NCBI RefSeq assembly: GCF_016031615.1
Contig: NZ_JACYXC010000002.1
Coordinates: 394,655-458,654, forward strand
Source of the DNA: Streptomyces pactum
GTDB lineage: Bacteria; Actinomycetota; Actinomycetes; Streptomycetales; Streptomycetaceae
Direction of reading: 5' to 3'
Length of the DNA stretch: 64,000 nt
A program made the translations under genes and the position numbers. This document shows positions 35,376 to 44,790 of this stretch, one piece after another. A model generated the notes under the pieces. The model was not told the origin of the DNA. It saw only the letters and a program-made list of their open reading frames with translations, and made no database searches. Each line of letters opens with the position of its first letter. Position 1 is the first letter of the stretch.

Positions 35376-35819
35376 TCAAGAGTTGTGGATGGGGCCTTCC
35401 GGTGCGGTGATCTCGGAGTCCGCGAGCCGGGCATCATCGCGCACCCGTGGGTCGGGGTGGTGGAGGAACGGCTCGATCAGCGGCCGGGCCCGCGGATCGT
35501 GGGTGGCGCCGAGGACGTAGAGGGCGTATTCGAGGAGCTCGTATTCCATCGTCGGCATGGCGGTCGCCAGCGGTTCGAGGAGGGCCAAGGGCAGGCGGTG
35601 GTGGTTGAAGGCCTCGCTGATCGAGTTCAGGGCGGACTCGCGGACCTTGGTTTCCGGTTCGTTGACGGCCAGGCTGACCAGGCGCCCGACAACCAGGCAG
35701 GCGGTGTCCGTGTCGAGCGCGGTGCCGCGCAGGAGATCCCCGAGGACTGCAGCGGCAACGTCCCGACGGTTCGGATCGCGGTCGGTCAACGCGTCAAGCG
35801 CTGCGAACATGTCCTTCAC
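35376..35819 (-). CDS. HEAT-repeat protein
   Basis: A 147-residue all-helical protein of HEAT-like repeats: DPNRRDVAAAVLGDLLRG, EPETKVRESALNSISEAF, and DPRARPLIEPFLHHPDPRVR. Such small repeats act as scaffolds and are common in immunity proteins. GTG 35819 is chosen because upstream frame belongs to a transposase relic; GAGG lies 7 nt ahead. Its GTG overlaps the TGA of that IS256 relic, so the gene may now be read through from the relic. Confidence 0.72.
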   Translation of the reverse strand: MKDMFAALDALTDRDPNRRDVAAAVLGDLLRGTALDTDTACLVVGRLVSLAVNEPETKVRESALNSISEAFNHHRLPLALLEPLATAMPTMEYELLEYALYVLGATHDPRARPLIEPFLHHPDPRVRDDARLADSEITAPEGPIHNS

Positions 35820-35990
35820 GCCTCCACCTCGGACCGCTCGACCAGGATACCGTTCTCGAAGCGTGCACCGGCGCGGACCAGGGGGACCAGGTGGGCTCCG
35901 TGCCAGGGCGGACTCGACCAGTTCGAACGCCATCGCGAGCGCGGCCGCCGGCCTGCCGGCGCCTCGGGTGACCTTGGTGCGGAGCTGACT
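35816..35990 (-). mobile_element. IS256-family transposase, 3' remnant
   Basis: The minus strand reads LRTKVTRGAGRPAAALAMAF then, after a shift, HLVPLVRAGARFENGILVER and a stop. This matches the end of IS256-family transposases (TKVTRGAG..AMAFKL..APHLVALVRAGARFENG..ER). Everything upstream of about 35990 is gone and one base is shifted near 35905. Inactive. Confidence 0.7.
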
Positions 35991-36066
35991 GTGGAGAAGG
36001 GCGACTCAGATCTCCGCTAACCCCCACGTGTGGTTCACCGCGCCCTGCTCGGCCGCAGCCACCGAG

Positions 36067-36267
36067 TCAGTACAGCGTCAGCCTGTGGTCGGTGAGCGCG
36101 GAGGCTCCGGCGGCGGTGTGCTCGCCCCCGGCGAGCAGTAGCGTGCGCGCCGCCTGGTAGTGGCAGCCGGCCGCGTCGAACGCCCTCGCGGTGGCGAACA
36201 GCCGCGGCAGGTCACCGTCGATCAGCGCTTCTGCCCGGTCCACCTGGGACTGCCCCTCGCTTCATGG
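36067..36267 (-). pseudogene. C-terminal fragment of an unidentified protein
   Basis: The minus strand from about 36265 to the stop at 36067 reads with normal codon bias: DRAEALIDGDLPRLFATARA, FDAAGCHYQAARTLLLAGGE and a LTDHRLTLY end. Repeated Ala-rich helices suggest TPR-like end repeats of an ATPase or LuxR-type regulator. There is a stop codon just upstream and no start, so only the tail remains. Confidence 0.5.
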
Positions 36268-36344
36268 CCTGCCGACGTCTCACCCAACAGAGACGCCGGC
36301 CTCGCGGCGTTGCGGCTGTTTCCATGCCGGTCCGAGCGTGCCGC

Positions 36345-37364
36345 TCAGGGGGCCGGGGACATGCCATTGAGCAGGCCGGTCCCGAGGGGAGTGACACTGT
36401 GATGGACAGCGCTGCCGTGACGGATCGTGGTAATCAGCCCGGCGCGGCGCAGCACGGTGGCGTGCTCGCTGGCACTGGCCAGGGAGACATTCAGGCGCTG
36501 GGCGAGCTGGCTGGTGGTGCACGGAACTTGGCCGATGGCGTCCAGGGCGCGGGCGCGGGTGCGGCCCAGCAGCGCCTCCAACTCCTTGAGTGTGCCGTTC
36601 TGCGTGGTGGTGAGCACCCCGGCTGCATCACCGGTGGTGCGCAGTACGGGCACGAACAGGACCGCCGGCTCCTGGCCGTCGGGGCTGAAGAAGACGGTCG
36701 GCCGGCTTTGGTAGAACACCGACGGCACCAACACCAGGCCCCGCCCACCGAGATGAAATTCGTAGACCGTGGCACCGCGCCCTATCTCCAGGATGGGCGA
36801 GCGCCAGCGGAAACCCGGTGGCAGCCGGGCCAGCATCGCCTCCACCCCCTGCTCGGCGTAGACACGCGCACGACCGGCCTGCTCCTGCTGTAAGCGGGTT
36901 CGCATCCCCGACCAATACGGGGCCACCGCCACCCGGTAATACCCGTCCAGGAAGTCCACCAGCGCCTCCCGGTCGCCCCGGTCATGCGCCGGATCCCCCC
37001 AAGCCAGGCCCGCCCACCGGTCACTGCGCTTGGTGTAGTGCTCACGCAGCTCCCTTGCCCCCGCGAACTCCTGCCGCATCAGATCCGAACCAGCGTTACG
37101 CAACGCCTCCAGACCCTCCTCCCAGGAGGCGGCAGGGCCGGTCACGGTGAACAGGTCCACGAATCCACCCTGGAACAGCGCCGCGGCCGGGTGTGTGATC
37201 AGTTGCTGTGCCTGCCGTACCCGCTGACGCCACCCGCCGAACACCGCAGGCCCCGCGGGGTGCTGCAAGGTGGTCAGACTGAGGAACGTTTCGCCCAGCG
37301 GCCCCCAGGTGTCTATCACCCGGGTCCTAGCCAGATCCTCCCGGCCGAAGTGGACACGAAGCAC
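36345..37364 (-). CDS. ArsR-family regulator with long N-terminal domain
   Basis: A 339-residue cytoplasmic regulator. About 250 residues of sensor domain (VHFGREDLARTRV, then GGWRQRVRQA and VYEFHLGGRGLVLVPSVFY) precede a C-terminal winged helix, about 265-325 (PCTTSQLAQRLNVSLASASE, LRRAGLITTIRHG). I know this arrangement from streptomycete ArsR-type proteins. GTG at 37364 follows GGAGG by 9 nt. It is divergent from a small secreted protein gene with 310 bp between them. Ligand unknown. Confidence 0.85.
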   Translation of the reverse strand: MLRVHFGREDLARTRVIDTWGPLGETFLSLTTLQHPAGPAVFGGWRQRVRQAQQLITHPAAALFQGGFVDLFTVTGPAASWEEGLEALRNAGSDLMRQEFAGARELREHYTKRSDRWAGLAWGDPAHDRGDREALVDFLDGYYRVAVAPYWSGMRTRLQQEQAGRARVYAEQGVEAMLARLPPGFRWRSPILEIGRGATVYEFHLGGRGLVLVPSVFYQSRPTVFFSPDGQEPAVLFVPVLRTTGDAAGVLTTTQNGTLKELEALLGRTRARALDAIGQVPCTTSQLAQRLNVSLASASEHATVLRRAGLITTIRHGSAVHHSVTPLGTGLLNGMSPAP

Positions 37365-37674
37365 CGACCAACACCTCCATGCACATAACCCACAGGAGAC
37401 CGACCCTCCCGCCCCGCACACGGCATGTCCAGATCCTTTTACGTCAGGCACTTCGGCATAGGCCGAAAGGAGTGGCCGGTGAAAGGGGCAGCCTTCAGAA
37501 TCATCTTGGCGGCGCGGCAAAGAGCCCGCTCCGGAAAAGCTGGAAAGTGCTTACTGTCCGGCAGCGAAACAGGTTGACGAACAACACCGCGCCCCCTGGA
37601 ATCGGTAATGCAAGCCTGGGGAATGAGTAACCCCGACTTCGGCGCATTGCCCCACGTCTCTCTTGAGGAGCATC
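37365..37674. other. 310-bp divergent intergenic region
   Basis: Lower GC than its surroundings. It holds a possible 32-codon leader (GTG at about 37480 after AAAGGAG) and TTGACG at about 37573 as a -35 candidate for the secreted protein gene. Neither is firm. Confidence 0.35.
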
Positions 37675-37959
37675 ATGCGTATTCGTACATGGCTCGCCGG
37701 TGTCATGATGGGAGCCGCGTTGGTGGCCGGTGGTTCGGCCGCCACCGCGCAGGCGGAACCCACCGCTGCGGGAGAGTCTGCGAAGGAGGCGAGCGCCCTG
37801 GCCCTCTACTGGACGGACAGCGGCGAACGCTTCAACCGGCTCGACCCGTGCAACACCCGCGGCTCGTGGTACTGGGACAACTACTCGAACGTCTACAGCT
37901 GGGACTGCCGGTGGAACGCCACAAACCGGAACTACCAGTTGTGGCTCCAGAAGGGCTGA
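37675..37959 (+). CDS. Small secreted protein
   Basis: A 94-residue preprotein. Residues 1-28 are a Sec signal peptide (basic MRIRTW, hydrophobic AGVMMGAALVAGG, cleavage likely after AATAQA). The mature part is rich in Trp, Tyr and Asn with two Cys (DPCNTRGSWYWDN ... SWDCRWNA) that could form one disulfide. GAGGAG lies 5 nt before ATG 37675. No named family. It is divergent from the ArsR-type gene. The aromatic pattern suggests carbohydrate or surface binding, which is only a guess. Confidence 0.8.
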   Translation: MRIRTWLAGVMMGAALVAGGSAATAQAEPTAAGESAKEASALALYWTDSGERFNRLDPCNTRGSWYWDNYSNVYSWDCRWNATNRNYQLWLQKG

Positions 37960-38081
37960 GCCCTACAGTACATCCCGCATCGAGCCTCGCCGGATAACCG
38001 CTTCGTCACCCCGAGGGTGTGGTCCGGATCCAGAACTCACCTGGCGCGTGTCTCTGTGATGGGTTGATCAGTTGATCGGAT

Positions 38082-38290
38082 ATGCCTGTCCGATTAGTGA
38101 TCACTGATGTGATGTGGGACCGGATCGAGCCGCTGATGGCGGCCGATCCGGTCCGTGGGCGTCGGTGGGCCGACCATCGCCGCACCCTGCCATCGCGTGG
38201 AAGTACCGCACAAACTCGCCCTGGCGGGGCCTGCCCCATGAGTTCGAATCGTTCCAGACCGCCCACAAACGGCTGAGCGGACGGATGTGA
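38082..38290 (+). mobile_element. IS5-family transposase, 5' remnant
   Basis: ATG 38082 opens VRLVITDVMWDRIEPLMAAD and ADHRRTL, the normal start of an IS5-family transposase. A frameshift follows, after which AIAWKYRTNSPWRGLPHEFE and SFQTAHKRL continue in another frame. The catalytic DDE part is absent. An inactive 5' remnant. The 307 bp to 38597 hold nothing recognised. Confidence 0.75.
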
Positions 38291-38597
38291 GGTCCCGGGA
38301 AGCTCGTACGCTGTCGAGCTCAGGCGACATCACCGAGCAGTGCAGGAGAAGACGGCAGAGCACCGCTCACCTGAGGCACCGAGCCTGCACGACCTCCCGA
38401 ACCGGGGAGACCGACGTCGGGGGACAGCACGGGGCTGATCGTTTGGTTGCCGGAGCGGGCGTCAACCCTTGTGCGGAGCCTCCCCGGGATCGGGCCGGGC
38501 ACGTCCCGCGTAGAGCCGTCCAGGCGGGGGTAACCTGGCGCGCCTGACGCAGAGCGACACCCCGTGAGAAGATCACCCCTGGTCGCCGTGACGGAAC

Positions 38598-39536
38598 TCA
38601 GGCCGCCGCGGCGCGGAAGGTGCTGGGGCTCAGACCCTTGTGGCGTTTGAACGCGGCGCTGAAGCCGAAAGCGTCGGCATAGCCGACGGACCTTCCGATC
38701 TCGGCGACGCTGAGGTCGGTGTCGGTCAGAAGCGCCTCGGCCTCGTCCATGCGGCATTCCGTGAGGTAGGCGAGGGGTGGACGGCCCATCAGCTTGGTGA
38801 AGCGCTTGGCGAACAGTGCCCGGGAGACGCCGGCTCGAGCGGCCAGCGACGCCACCGTCCAAGCCTGGGCGGGCCGGTCGTGGAAGGCCTGCAGTGCGGG
38901 GGCGAGGACCGGGTCGGCGAGCCCCCGGTACCAGCTGGGCGCGTCGGCACCGGCCTGGTCGAACCAGCTGCGCAGCGTGCACACCAGGGCCCAGTCGAGG
39001 AGCCGGTCCATCAGCGCCTGCGAACCGGCCGAGAGACGGGCGGCGTCGGCGGCGGCCGTCTCCAGCCAAGCGCAGACCTCGACGTCCTCCTTCATCACCA
39101 GGACGGGTGGCAGGGTACGCAGGAGCCGTTCGTGGCGGTGGCCCGAGGCGCGGTAGGCGCCCACGATCAGCGCGGTCGCCTCCTTCGAGTCGGTGCCCCA
39201 GTGGATACCGGCGAGTTCCTGGGCGGTGCACTCGGTGTCCTTGGTGAAGCAGGCGATCTCGTACGCGGCGTGGGAGCTGTGGACAGTGGTGGGACGGTCG
39301 GCGAGATGGAACGGTGCGGGGCCGCGCACGATGGCCGTGTGGCCCACGCCGACCGCTCGCTCGGTGCCGTCGGGCAGCAGCAGGGTGCCCCCGCCGCGCA
39401 GCACGCTGATCATGGTGAGCGGTCCGCCGTCAGCGAAGCGGATGGTCCAGGGCGCCGTCAGGACGGCGCGGCTGACGACCGAGCCCTCGGCCCGGAAGCC
39501 ACTCAGTAGCGAGCTCAATGGATCCACGGGACGCAT
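38598..39536 (-). CDS. AraC-family regulator (cupin_6 type)
   Basis: A 312-residue regulator. Residues 1-190 form the cupin-like sensor typical of AraC proteins next to small oxidoreductases (DPLSSLLSGFRAEGSVVSR, WTIRFADGGPLTMISVLRGG), and about 215-310 form the double HTH (LAARAGVSRALFAKRFTKLM, VGYADAFGFSAAFKRHKG). ATG at 39536. It is divergent from an NAD(P)H oxidoreductase gene, its expected target. Confidence 0.92.
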   Translation of the reverse strand: MRPVDPLSSLLSGFRAEGSVVSRAVLTAPWTIRFADGGPLTMISVLRGGGTLLLPDGTERAVGVGHTAIVRGPAPFHLADRPTTVHSSHAAYEIACFTKDTECTAQELAGIHWGTDSKEATALIVGAYRASGHRHERLLRTLPPVLVMKEDVEVCAWLETAAADAARLSAGSQALMDRLLDWALVCTLRSWFDQAGADAPSWYRGLADPVLAPALQAFHDRPAQAWTVASLAARAGVSRALFAKRFTKLMGRPPLAYLTECRMDEAEALLTDTDLSVAEIGRSVGYADAFGFSAAFKRHKGLSPSTFRAAAA

Positions 39537-39639
39537 CGTAGACGATCTCCTATGTTCCGGAGCGTTTCTCCCATGGATCATCTACGTCACCGCGGCTGTA
39601 CTGGATTCATCAATCGACCGAGACCAGCCGGGAGACACC

Positions 39640-40320
39640 GTGACACAGCACGACAGCCATGCCAGGACAGCCCTCGTGGTGGTCGCGCACCACCGCACCG
39701 ATTCCCTCACCGCGCACACGGCCCGCCGTGCTGCCGCCCGACTCGAAGCCGCCGGATACCGCATCGACCTGCTCGACCTGCACGCCGAAGGGTTCGACCC
39801 GCGGATGAACATGTCGGACCAGCCGGACTGGGGCAACAGGGAAAAGGTGTATTCGGACGAAGCGCACGCCCATATGCGGCGCATCCTCGACGCGGATGTC
39901 GTCGTCGCCGTCTTCCCGGTGTACTGGCAGAGCGTGCCCGCCATCCTCAAGGGCTGGATCGACCGCGTATGGAACTACGGGTTTGCCTACGGCCGCAGCA
40001 AGCCCCGCCTCGCGGGCAAGCGCATGCTGTGGCTGGGCCTCGCTGGCGCCACTGCCGACGATCCCATCGTGGAAGGGATGCAAACCGTCCTCGAAACCAA
40101 TCTGAGCGAAGGCATCGCCTACTACTGCGGCTTCTCCCATTCCACCGTCGGCCTGCTCACCGACGCTGAGGAGCGCCCGCAGCGCGTCGACGCCGAAGGA
40201 AACCTCCTGGTCGGCGAAGCGGTCTCGGGTGCTGAGCGAGAGACGCAGTACGCCGATCTCGACCGGCGTGCAGGAGAGTTCGTGCAAAGGTTCCTCGCCG
40301 AGGGACTTGCGGCGGCCTGA
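39640..40320 (+). CDS. NAD(P)H dehydrogenase/oxidoreductase, flavodoxin-like fold
   Basis: A 226-residue flavoprotein of the MdaB/KefF (quinone reductase) type. It starts TALVVVAHHRTDSLTAHTAR, the flavin-phosphate loop, and has VVAVFPVYWQSVPAILKGWI and DRVWNYGFAYG, the conserved FMN/FAD segments. Likely a cytoplasmic two-electron quinone or nitro reductase. GTG at 39640 follows GGGAG. It is divergent from a cupin AraC regulator, a very common pairing that responds to electrophiles. Confidence 0.9.
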   Translation: MTQHDSHARTALVVVAHHRTDSLTAHTARRAAARLEAAGYRIDLLDLHAEGFDPRMNMSDQPDWGNREKVYSDEAHAHMRRILDADVVVAVFPVYWQSVPAILKGWIDRVWNYGFAYGRSKPRLAGKRMLWLGLAGATADDPIVEGMQTVLETNLSEGIAYYCGFSHSTVGLLTDAEERPQRVDAEGNLLVGEAVSGAERETQYADLDRRAGEFVQRFLAEGLAAA

Positions 40321-40379
40321 TGGCCTGAGACATACGTGGCCGTGGACGGCCTGTGGTCGCCGAACGCCAGAAGTGGAGC

Positions 40380-41009
40380 TGGTGCTCAGGGCTGTGGCCC
40401 TTCTGATCACTCGGAGCGTGTCGGTGGCGCGGGGTGTGGGGTGGTACGGCGGCTTCTTGCGGTGGACGAGGAGGGGACCCCGTCGCGGTTGCACGGGCGG
40501 ATCGCGGCGGAGCCGGCGAGGGTGTCGAAGCGGACGGCGTGGCGGTGGCTGGCCGATGGGCGCCGGGGGCTTGTCGAGCCACGGCCGCGGCAGGACGCGA
40601 CGGGTTTTCACTGAGTGGCGCCTTGTGGGACGTCCTTGCTCAGATCGGCGGGAACGTTGAGGAGTTGCGCCGCAGGATGCTCCGGGCCCGGGAAGAAGAG
40701 GAGCTGGAGTGGTGGGGTGCGCAGTGTGTCCCTTCGCTGGCGACCTTGCACCGGGTGATCAAGCGGGATCCGGGGGCGGGCCGGGTTCTTGAAGTGGCCC
40801 GCCCGGCAGGCGCCCGGGTGGGGTTGGAGCCCAGCCGGCATGACCGGGCGCCGGCGGATTCTGTCCCGGAGGGTGGTGCCGCGGATGCGGGCGCGCGGGG
40901 CGGTGGTGTGGGGTTGTACGTGCGGGGGGCCCGGCTGGTGTCCACACGGAAGGTGGCTGCTGTCGTGGAGGCAGCGGGGCATTCGGTCGCGGCCCGCGGA
41001 GGGTGCTGA
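40380..41009 (+). pseudogene. Mu/Tn7-type transposition gene relics
   Basis: One frame reads VVRRLLAVDEEGTPSRLHGR and KRTAWRWLADGRRGLVEPRP, an N-terminal HTH as in actinomycete Mu/TnsB-like transposases. A shift leads to GNVEELRRRMLRAREEEELE and CVPSLATLHRVIKRDPGAGR from the same region. The text then jumps to GARLVSTRKVAAVVEAAGHS, which looks like the start of a TniB-like ATPase. The catalytic domain is missing. Remnant of a transposition module cut by internal deletion. Confidence 0.5.
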
Positions 41010-41124
41010 AGTTGCTCCCCCTTTGCGTCGACCGGCACGCTCTCGTCCTGGTCGAGACCGTCATCGGCTTCCACCACGCCGGGGCGGCCGACCACACCGA
41101 CCGGCAGGTGGTAGCGGCCCACCC

Positions 41125-41275
41125 CCACCCTGGCCGGGAACCTGGTCCCCGACGGCGTGGCGCTCCTGGCCGACGGCTCCCACGCCTTCGTGGAGATGGA
41201 CCGCACCATGTCCTACGCCCGCCCGCCTGCTCGCCGAGCTGGAGCGCTACGACGCCTACCGCAACACCCCGGCGT
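41125..41275 (+). pseudogene. Fragment, possibly of a replication-relaxation type protein
   Basis: NLVPDGVALLADGSHAFVEM followed by DRTMSYARPPARRAG, and after a shift LLAELERYDAYRNTP, resembles the nuclease-like core of replication-relaxation proteins (DAV...G..AFVEID..T). It stops where the IS30 relic begins. Similarity is by eye and weak. Confidence 0.3.
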
Positions 41276-42221
41276 CCGGCCGCGGCAACGGAAGGCGCTC
41301 GGCCGGGGCTTCCCGGCCGAGCGTTTTGCGGGGGCGTCCGTTCAGCTCGGTGGCGACCGTGTCCAGGTGTTCGCGGGTGTGCGGCGACAGGTCGGTGCCC
41401 TTGGGGAAGTAACAGGCCGTTGGTGTTCTGGTTCGAGCCGTGCTGCCAGGGGCCGGCCGGGTCGCAGAAGTACACCGGGATGTCAATGGCCAGGGTGAAC
41501 GTGCTGTGGGCGGCCATCTCGCTTCCCTGGTCCCAGGTCGGCGAGCGGACCAGATGAGCGGGCAGCCGCTGCACGGTCTCCACCAGGGCGTCACGGACCC
41601 GCTCGGCGGCGCGGCCGTGGGTCAGATGCACGAGCATGACGTAGCGAGTGGCACGCTCGACCAGGGTGCCGATGGCGAAAGCATTCCCCCTTAGATCTGT
41701 TCCGGGCTCCACCGTAGGTCCAGGTGGTGCTGGATGAAGTCCCGCAGCCGCGGGTTCTGGCTGATCTTTCCGGGCTTGGGGCGGGGCCGGCGGGCATCTG
41801 CGCGGGCCTGGGCGGCGTAGGGGCGGTGGTGCCGGACGCCGCGAGGGTCGACCGTGCCGTTGTGGCGGATCTCCCGGCTGATGGTGGACGGGCTGCGGCC
41901 CAGCTCGGCCGCGATGGTGCGCACGGTGGCTTTCTCACACAGTCGGTCGGCTATGTGATGCGGTCGGCCTCGCCCAGGTAGCGGGACGGATCCGACGAAG
42001 GCGGCGCCTCCCGGTAGATCGGAGGCGCCGCCTTCTCATGGCCCTTGTGCGCGTGGCGGCCGTTTGCGCCCTTTCGTGCCGGTCCGGACGTCGATACCGA
42101 CGATCCGACAGGCTTCCCTGCTGCTGTAGCCCTGCTGCAGGGCTGGAAGTATGCCGCTCGCTCCCGGGGTCAGCTTCTTCCGTCCCTGCGGCTTACTGTC
42201 CTTACGGATCTCGAAGTCCAT
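41256..42221 (-). mobile_element. IS30-family element, transposase broken and internally deleted
   Basis: The 5' part (ATG 42221) reads MDFEIRKDSKPQGRKKLTPG and GYSSREACRIVGIDVRTG, then after shifts VRTIAAELGRSPSTISREIR and LRWSPEQI (41691), the IS30 HTH region. The catalytic part restarts with FAIGTLVERATRYVMLVHLT, TWDQGSEMAAHSTF, IPVYFCDPAGPWQHGSNQNT and, in another frame, YFPKGTDLSPHTREHLDTVA. About 100 or more codons normally found between are missing, including the first catalytic Asp. Inactive copy. The 320 bp to 42544 hold nothing recognised. Confidence 0.82.
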
Positions 42222-42544
42222 CGCACCTCTTGAGCTGGGGCGTTGCGACGACCACTGGAACCTGAAGGACTCGTCAGGCCGTTTCCCCGGAACGCAGCCG
42301 CCCGGCGTGCTGCAGCAGCCCGCTGCACGCCGGGCGGAGCCGGGCTGGCGGGCCGGGCGGCAGGACGGGGTGAGCTGGGCCATGCCCTTGATGCAGCCGG
42401 TAGGTGTTCTGTCGCCACCGGGGCGGCCTGGTTGGCGGCAGACGCACCGGGTGACAGTGGTGAGCAGGGCGACGGGCGTGCCGGTACCGGCGGTGGCGTA
42501 CCAGACGGCGTGGTGGAGCTGTGTTCAATCACCTGCGTCGTGCG

Positions 42545-43003
42545 TCAGGTCGCCTCTGGCGGCGGGGTCTGCGGGGAGACCGGCCGCTCGAAGAAGGTCT
42601 CCAGCACAACCGTCGCCTGGGTCCCGCTGACTCCGTCGATGCCGTAGATCCGGCGCAGCACGTTCTGCAGTTGCTCGGTCGTCGTGGTCCTGACTTTCAC
42701 CAGCACCGAGGCGCTGCCGGCGATGATGTGCGCCTCCAGGATCTCCGGGAGCGCGGCGAAGTCCTTCGCCGAGTCGCCCATCCAGGCGGTCGATTCGACC
42801 ATCACGTAGGCGAGGACGCTCCCGCCCACCGCAGCCGGGTCAACGTCGGCCATGGTGCGCCGGATGACGCCGCGCTCCCGCAGTTTGCGCACGCGCTCAT
42901 GGGTGGCGCCGGCGGACAGACCCACGGCCTGGCCCAGCGCGGCATAGGACTGGGTGGCGTCCTGCTGCAGCTGCGCCAGCAGGGCCCGATCAATGTGATC
43001 CAC
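42545..43003 (-). CDS. Lrp/AsnC-family regulator
   Basis: A 152-residue regulator. Its N-terminal winged HTH (HIDRALLAQLQQDATQSYAA, LSAGATHERVRKLRERGVI) is followed by the RAM ligand domain ending SGTQATVVLETFFERPV. GTG at 43003 follows GGAG by 5 nt; the longer frame upstream lacks support. It is divergent from an SMP-30 gene and probably controls it in response to an amino acid or sugar acid. Confidence 0.92.
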   Translation of the reverse strand: MDHIDRALLAQLQQDATQSYAALGQAVGLSAGATHERVRKLRERGVIRRTMADVDPAAVGGSVLAYVMVESTAWMGDSAKDFAALPEILEAHIIAGSASVLVKVRTTTTEQLQNVLRRIYGIDGVSGTQATVVLETFFERPVSPQTPPPEAT

Positions 43004-43111
43004 AACTCTCCATTCGGAACATCCTTGCAACAACCATACTTCATCTTGCACTCTCATCATCAAGCCGAAGGACATTCGGCATGTCTGCGGGATTTCGCAG
43101 GAGGGGACCTT

Positions 43112-44071
43112 ATGGCCAGCGAGCGCCCTGCGCTGTACGAGATGCTCGACGACCGGTTCCGTACCGGGCGGTGCATGAACGGCGATGACGGCTTGGAGGT
43201 GCTGTACACCGGTTGCCGCTGGGCAGAGGGGCCGGTCTACCTTCCCGCTTGGAAGCAGGTGATCTGGAGCGACATCCCCAATGACCGGATGCTGCGTTGG
43301 GACGAGGAGACCGGTGCCGTCAGCGTCTTCCGCCGCGGTGCCGGGCACACCAACGGCAACACCCTCGACCGCCAGGGGAGGCTGATCACGTGCGAGCAGG
43401 GCAACCGTCGGGTGACACGCACTGAGTACGATGGCACGGTCACGGTGCTGGCTGATCGTTGGCAGGGCAAGCGGCTGAACAGCCCGAACGACGCAGTGGT
43501 GAAGTCGGACGGTTCCGTCTGGTTCTCCGATCCGGACTTCGGTATCACCAGTGACTACGAGGGATACCGTGCCGAGAGCGAGATCGGCGCCAACAACGTC
43601 TACCGGATCGACCCGGGCAGCGGTGAGGTACGCCTGGTCGCCGACTGCTTCGCGGCGCCGAACGGTCTGGTCTTCTCCGCCGACGAGCGGCAGCTCTTCG
43701 TCTCCGACACCCGGGCCGGCCACATCCGGGTCTTCAACGTGAGGGATAACGGCACCCTCTCCGACGGCAGGATCTTCGCCGACGCCACATGCCGCAAGAA
43801 TGCCCGGTTCGACAACCTCCGTTTCGACGACGGCGGCCGGCTCTGGGTAGCCGCGATGGACGACGGGGTGCACTGCTATGACCCCGACGGCACGCTGATC
43901 GGGCGGCTCCACATCCCCGAGGCGGTGGCCAATATCTCCTGGGGCGGAGCCAAGCGCAACCGTCTCTTCATCGCCGCGCAGACCAGCCTCTACTCGCTGA
44001 TCACGGGCGTCACGGGCACACACCCGACCGGCCCGGGACACCGTCCCTGGTTTTCCCCGAAGTCCGGGTGA
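43112..44071 (+). CDS. SMP-30/gluconolactonase-family lactonase
   Basis: A 319-residue six-bladed beta-propeller. The metal ligands are visible: Glu in CRWAEGPVYLP (about 40), Asn in RLNSPNDAVV (about 130), Asn in AAPNGLVFSAD (about 190) and Asp in ARFDNLRFDDGG (about 235). Family members hydrolyse sugar lactones with calcium or zinc. ATG 43112 follows GGAGGGG. It is divergent from the Lrp/AsnC gene. The last 20 residues are Pro/Gly rich. Confidence 0.9.
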   Translation: MASERPALYEMLDDRFRTGRCMNGDDGLEVLYTGCRWAEGPVYLPAWKQVIWSDIPNDRMLRWDEETGAVSVFRRGAGHTNGNTLDRQGRLITCEQGNRRVTRTEYDGTVTVLADRWQGKRLNSPNDAVVKSDGSVWFSDPDFGITSDYEGYRAESEIGANNVYRIDPGSGEVRLVADCFAAPNGLVFSADERQLFVSDTRAGHIRVFNVRDNGTLSDGRIFADATCRKNARFDNLRFDDGGRLWVAAMDDGVHCYDPDGTLIGRLHIPEAVANISWGGAKRNRLFIAAQTSLYSLITGVTGTHPTGPGHRPWFSPKSG

Positions 44072-44186
44072 CTTCCGGCCGGGCGATCAGCACGGCGTCG
44101 GCGCCGTCTAGCGATCTCGCCGGCCCCTGGCCGTCCCGGTCAGGCATTGGGGCTCGGCGGTCTGCGGGCCGGCTGCGCCGGGCGGT

Positions 44187-44354
44187 GTGTGTTGGACCGG
44201 TGCCGAGGTGGTCGCCGAGGGCAGCGGTCGGCCCCGGCTGTCGGTCCGCGGCACGGTGGCCGCCCGCGCCGCCGAACTCGGCGTCAGGCGGTGGCGCGTG
44301 TCACTCAGTCAGGATGCCGGGGTCGCCTGCGTGATGGTCATCGCGGAGGGCTGA
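44187..44354 (+). pseudogene. acpS: Holo-ACP synthase (AcpS), C-terminal fragment
   Basis: Fifty-five codons read VCWTGAEVVAEGSGRPRLSV and RGTVAARAAELGVRRWRVSL, then SQDAGVACVMVIAEG and a stop. This is the end of a phosphopantetheinyl transferase of the AcpS type (GRP..G..A..A..LG...WHVSLSHD...A.A.VV.E). The family His of HVSL is Arg here and the N-terminal half with the metal-binding Asp is absent. Relic of a lost lipid or polyketide gene set. Confidence 0.6.
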
Positions 44355-44709
44355 GCCGGCCGGTGGGGCCGGCGGGCGGTCAGGTCGTCGCCGGGGACCG
44401 CCGAGGGCGATGCCGCGGCCGTGCCCGCCCGGTGTCCGGATGGGTGCGCGGACCGGACCGCGGTGCGCCGGCGCTCCGCCCGGTGCACAGCGCCCGGCCT
44501 CCCGGCGGCCCCGGCGCGGGTCCCTGCCGGGACGGCGGTGGCCGCACGGGAGCGGGCCGGAGTGCCCGGCCGCGCGGAGCGGACCGGGCGCCGGGCACGG
44601 CTGGACCGGCGCCGCGCCGCAGGCCTTCGCTCGTGGACTCAGCCGGGCCCGCGGCGGGGCCTTACGCCGCGCCGGCCCGCGGTCCGGTCGGCGTGGACCG
44701 ACCTTCGGG

Positions 44710-44790
44710 TCAGGACTCCCGGTCCGAGGTTTGGAGGAGCAGCAGCGTGTGCGGCCACAGGTCGTCCAGGACGGTCGGGTCGTTCTTGAC
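44710..44790 (-). pseudogene. Orphan C-terminal tail of an unknown gene
   Basis: Minus strand VKNDPTVLDDLWPHTLLLLQ followed by TSDRES and a stop has normal codon bias and protein-like composition and overlaps nothing sensible on the plus strand. It ends at the joint with the nitronate monooxygenase fragment near 44787. Confidence 0.3.

Noticed and set aside
44410..44786. N-terminal extension of the nitronate monooxygenase frame to 44410
   Set aside because: The open frame continues upstream, but residues are Arg/Pro/Gly rich and the real flavin-binding start of the family is not found there.
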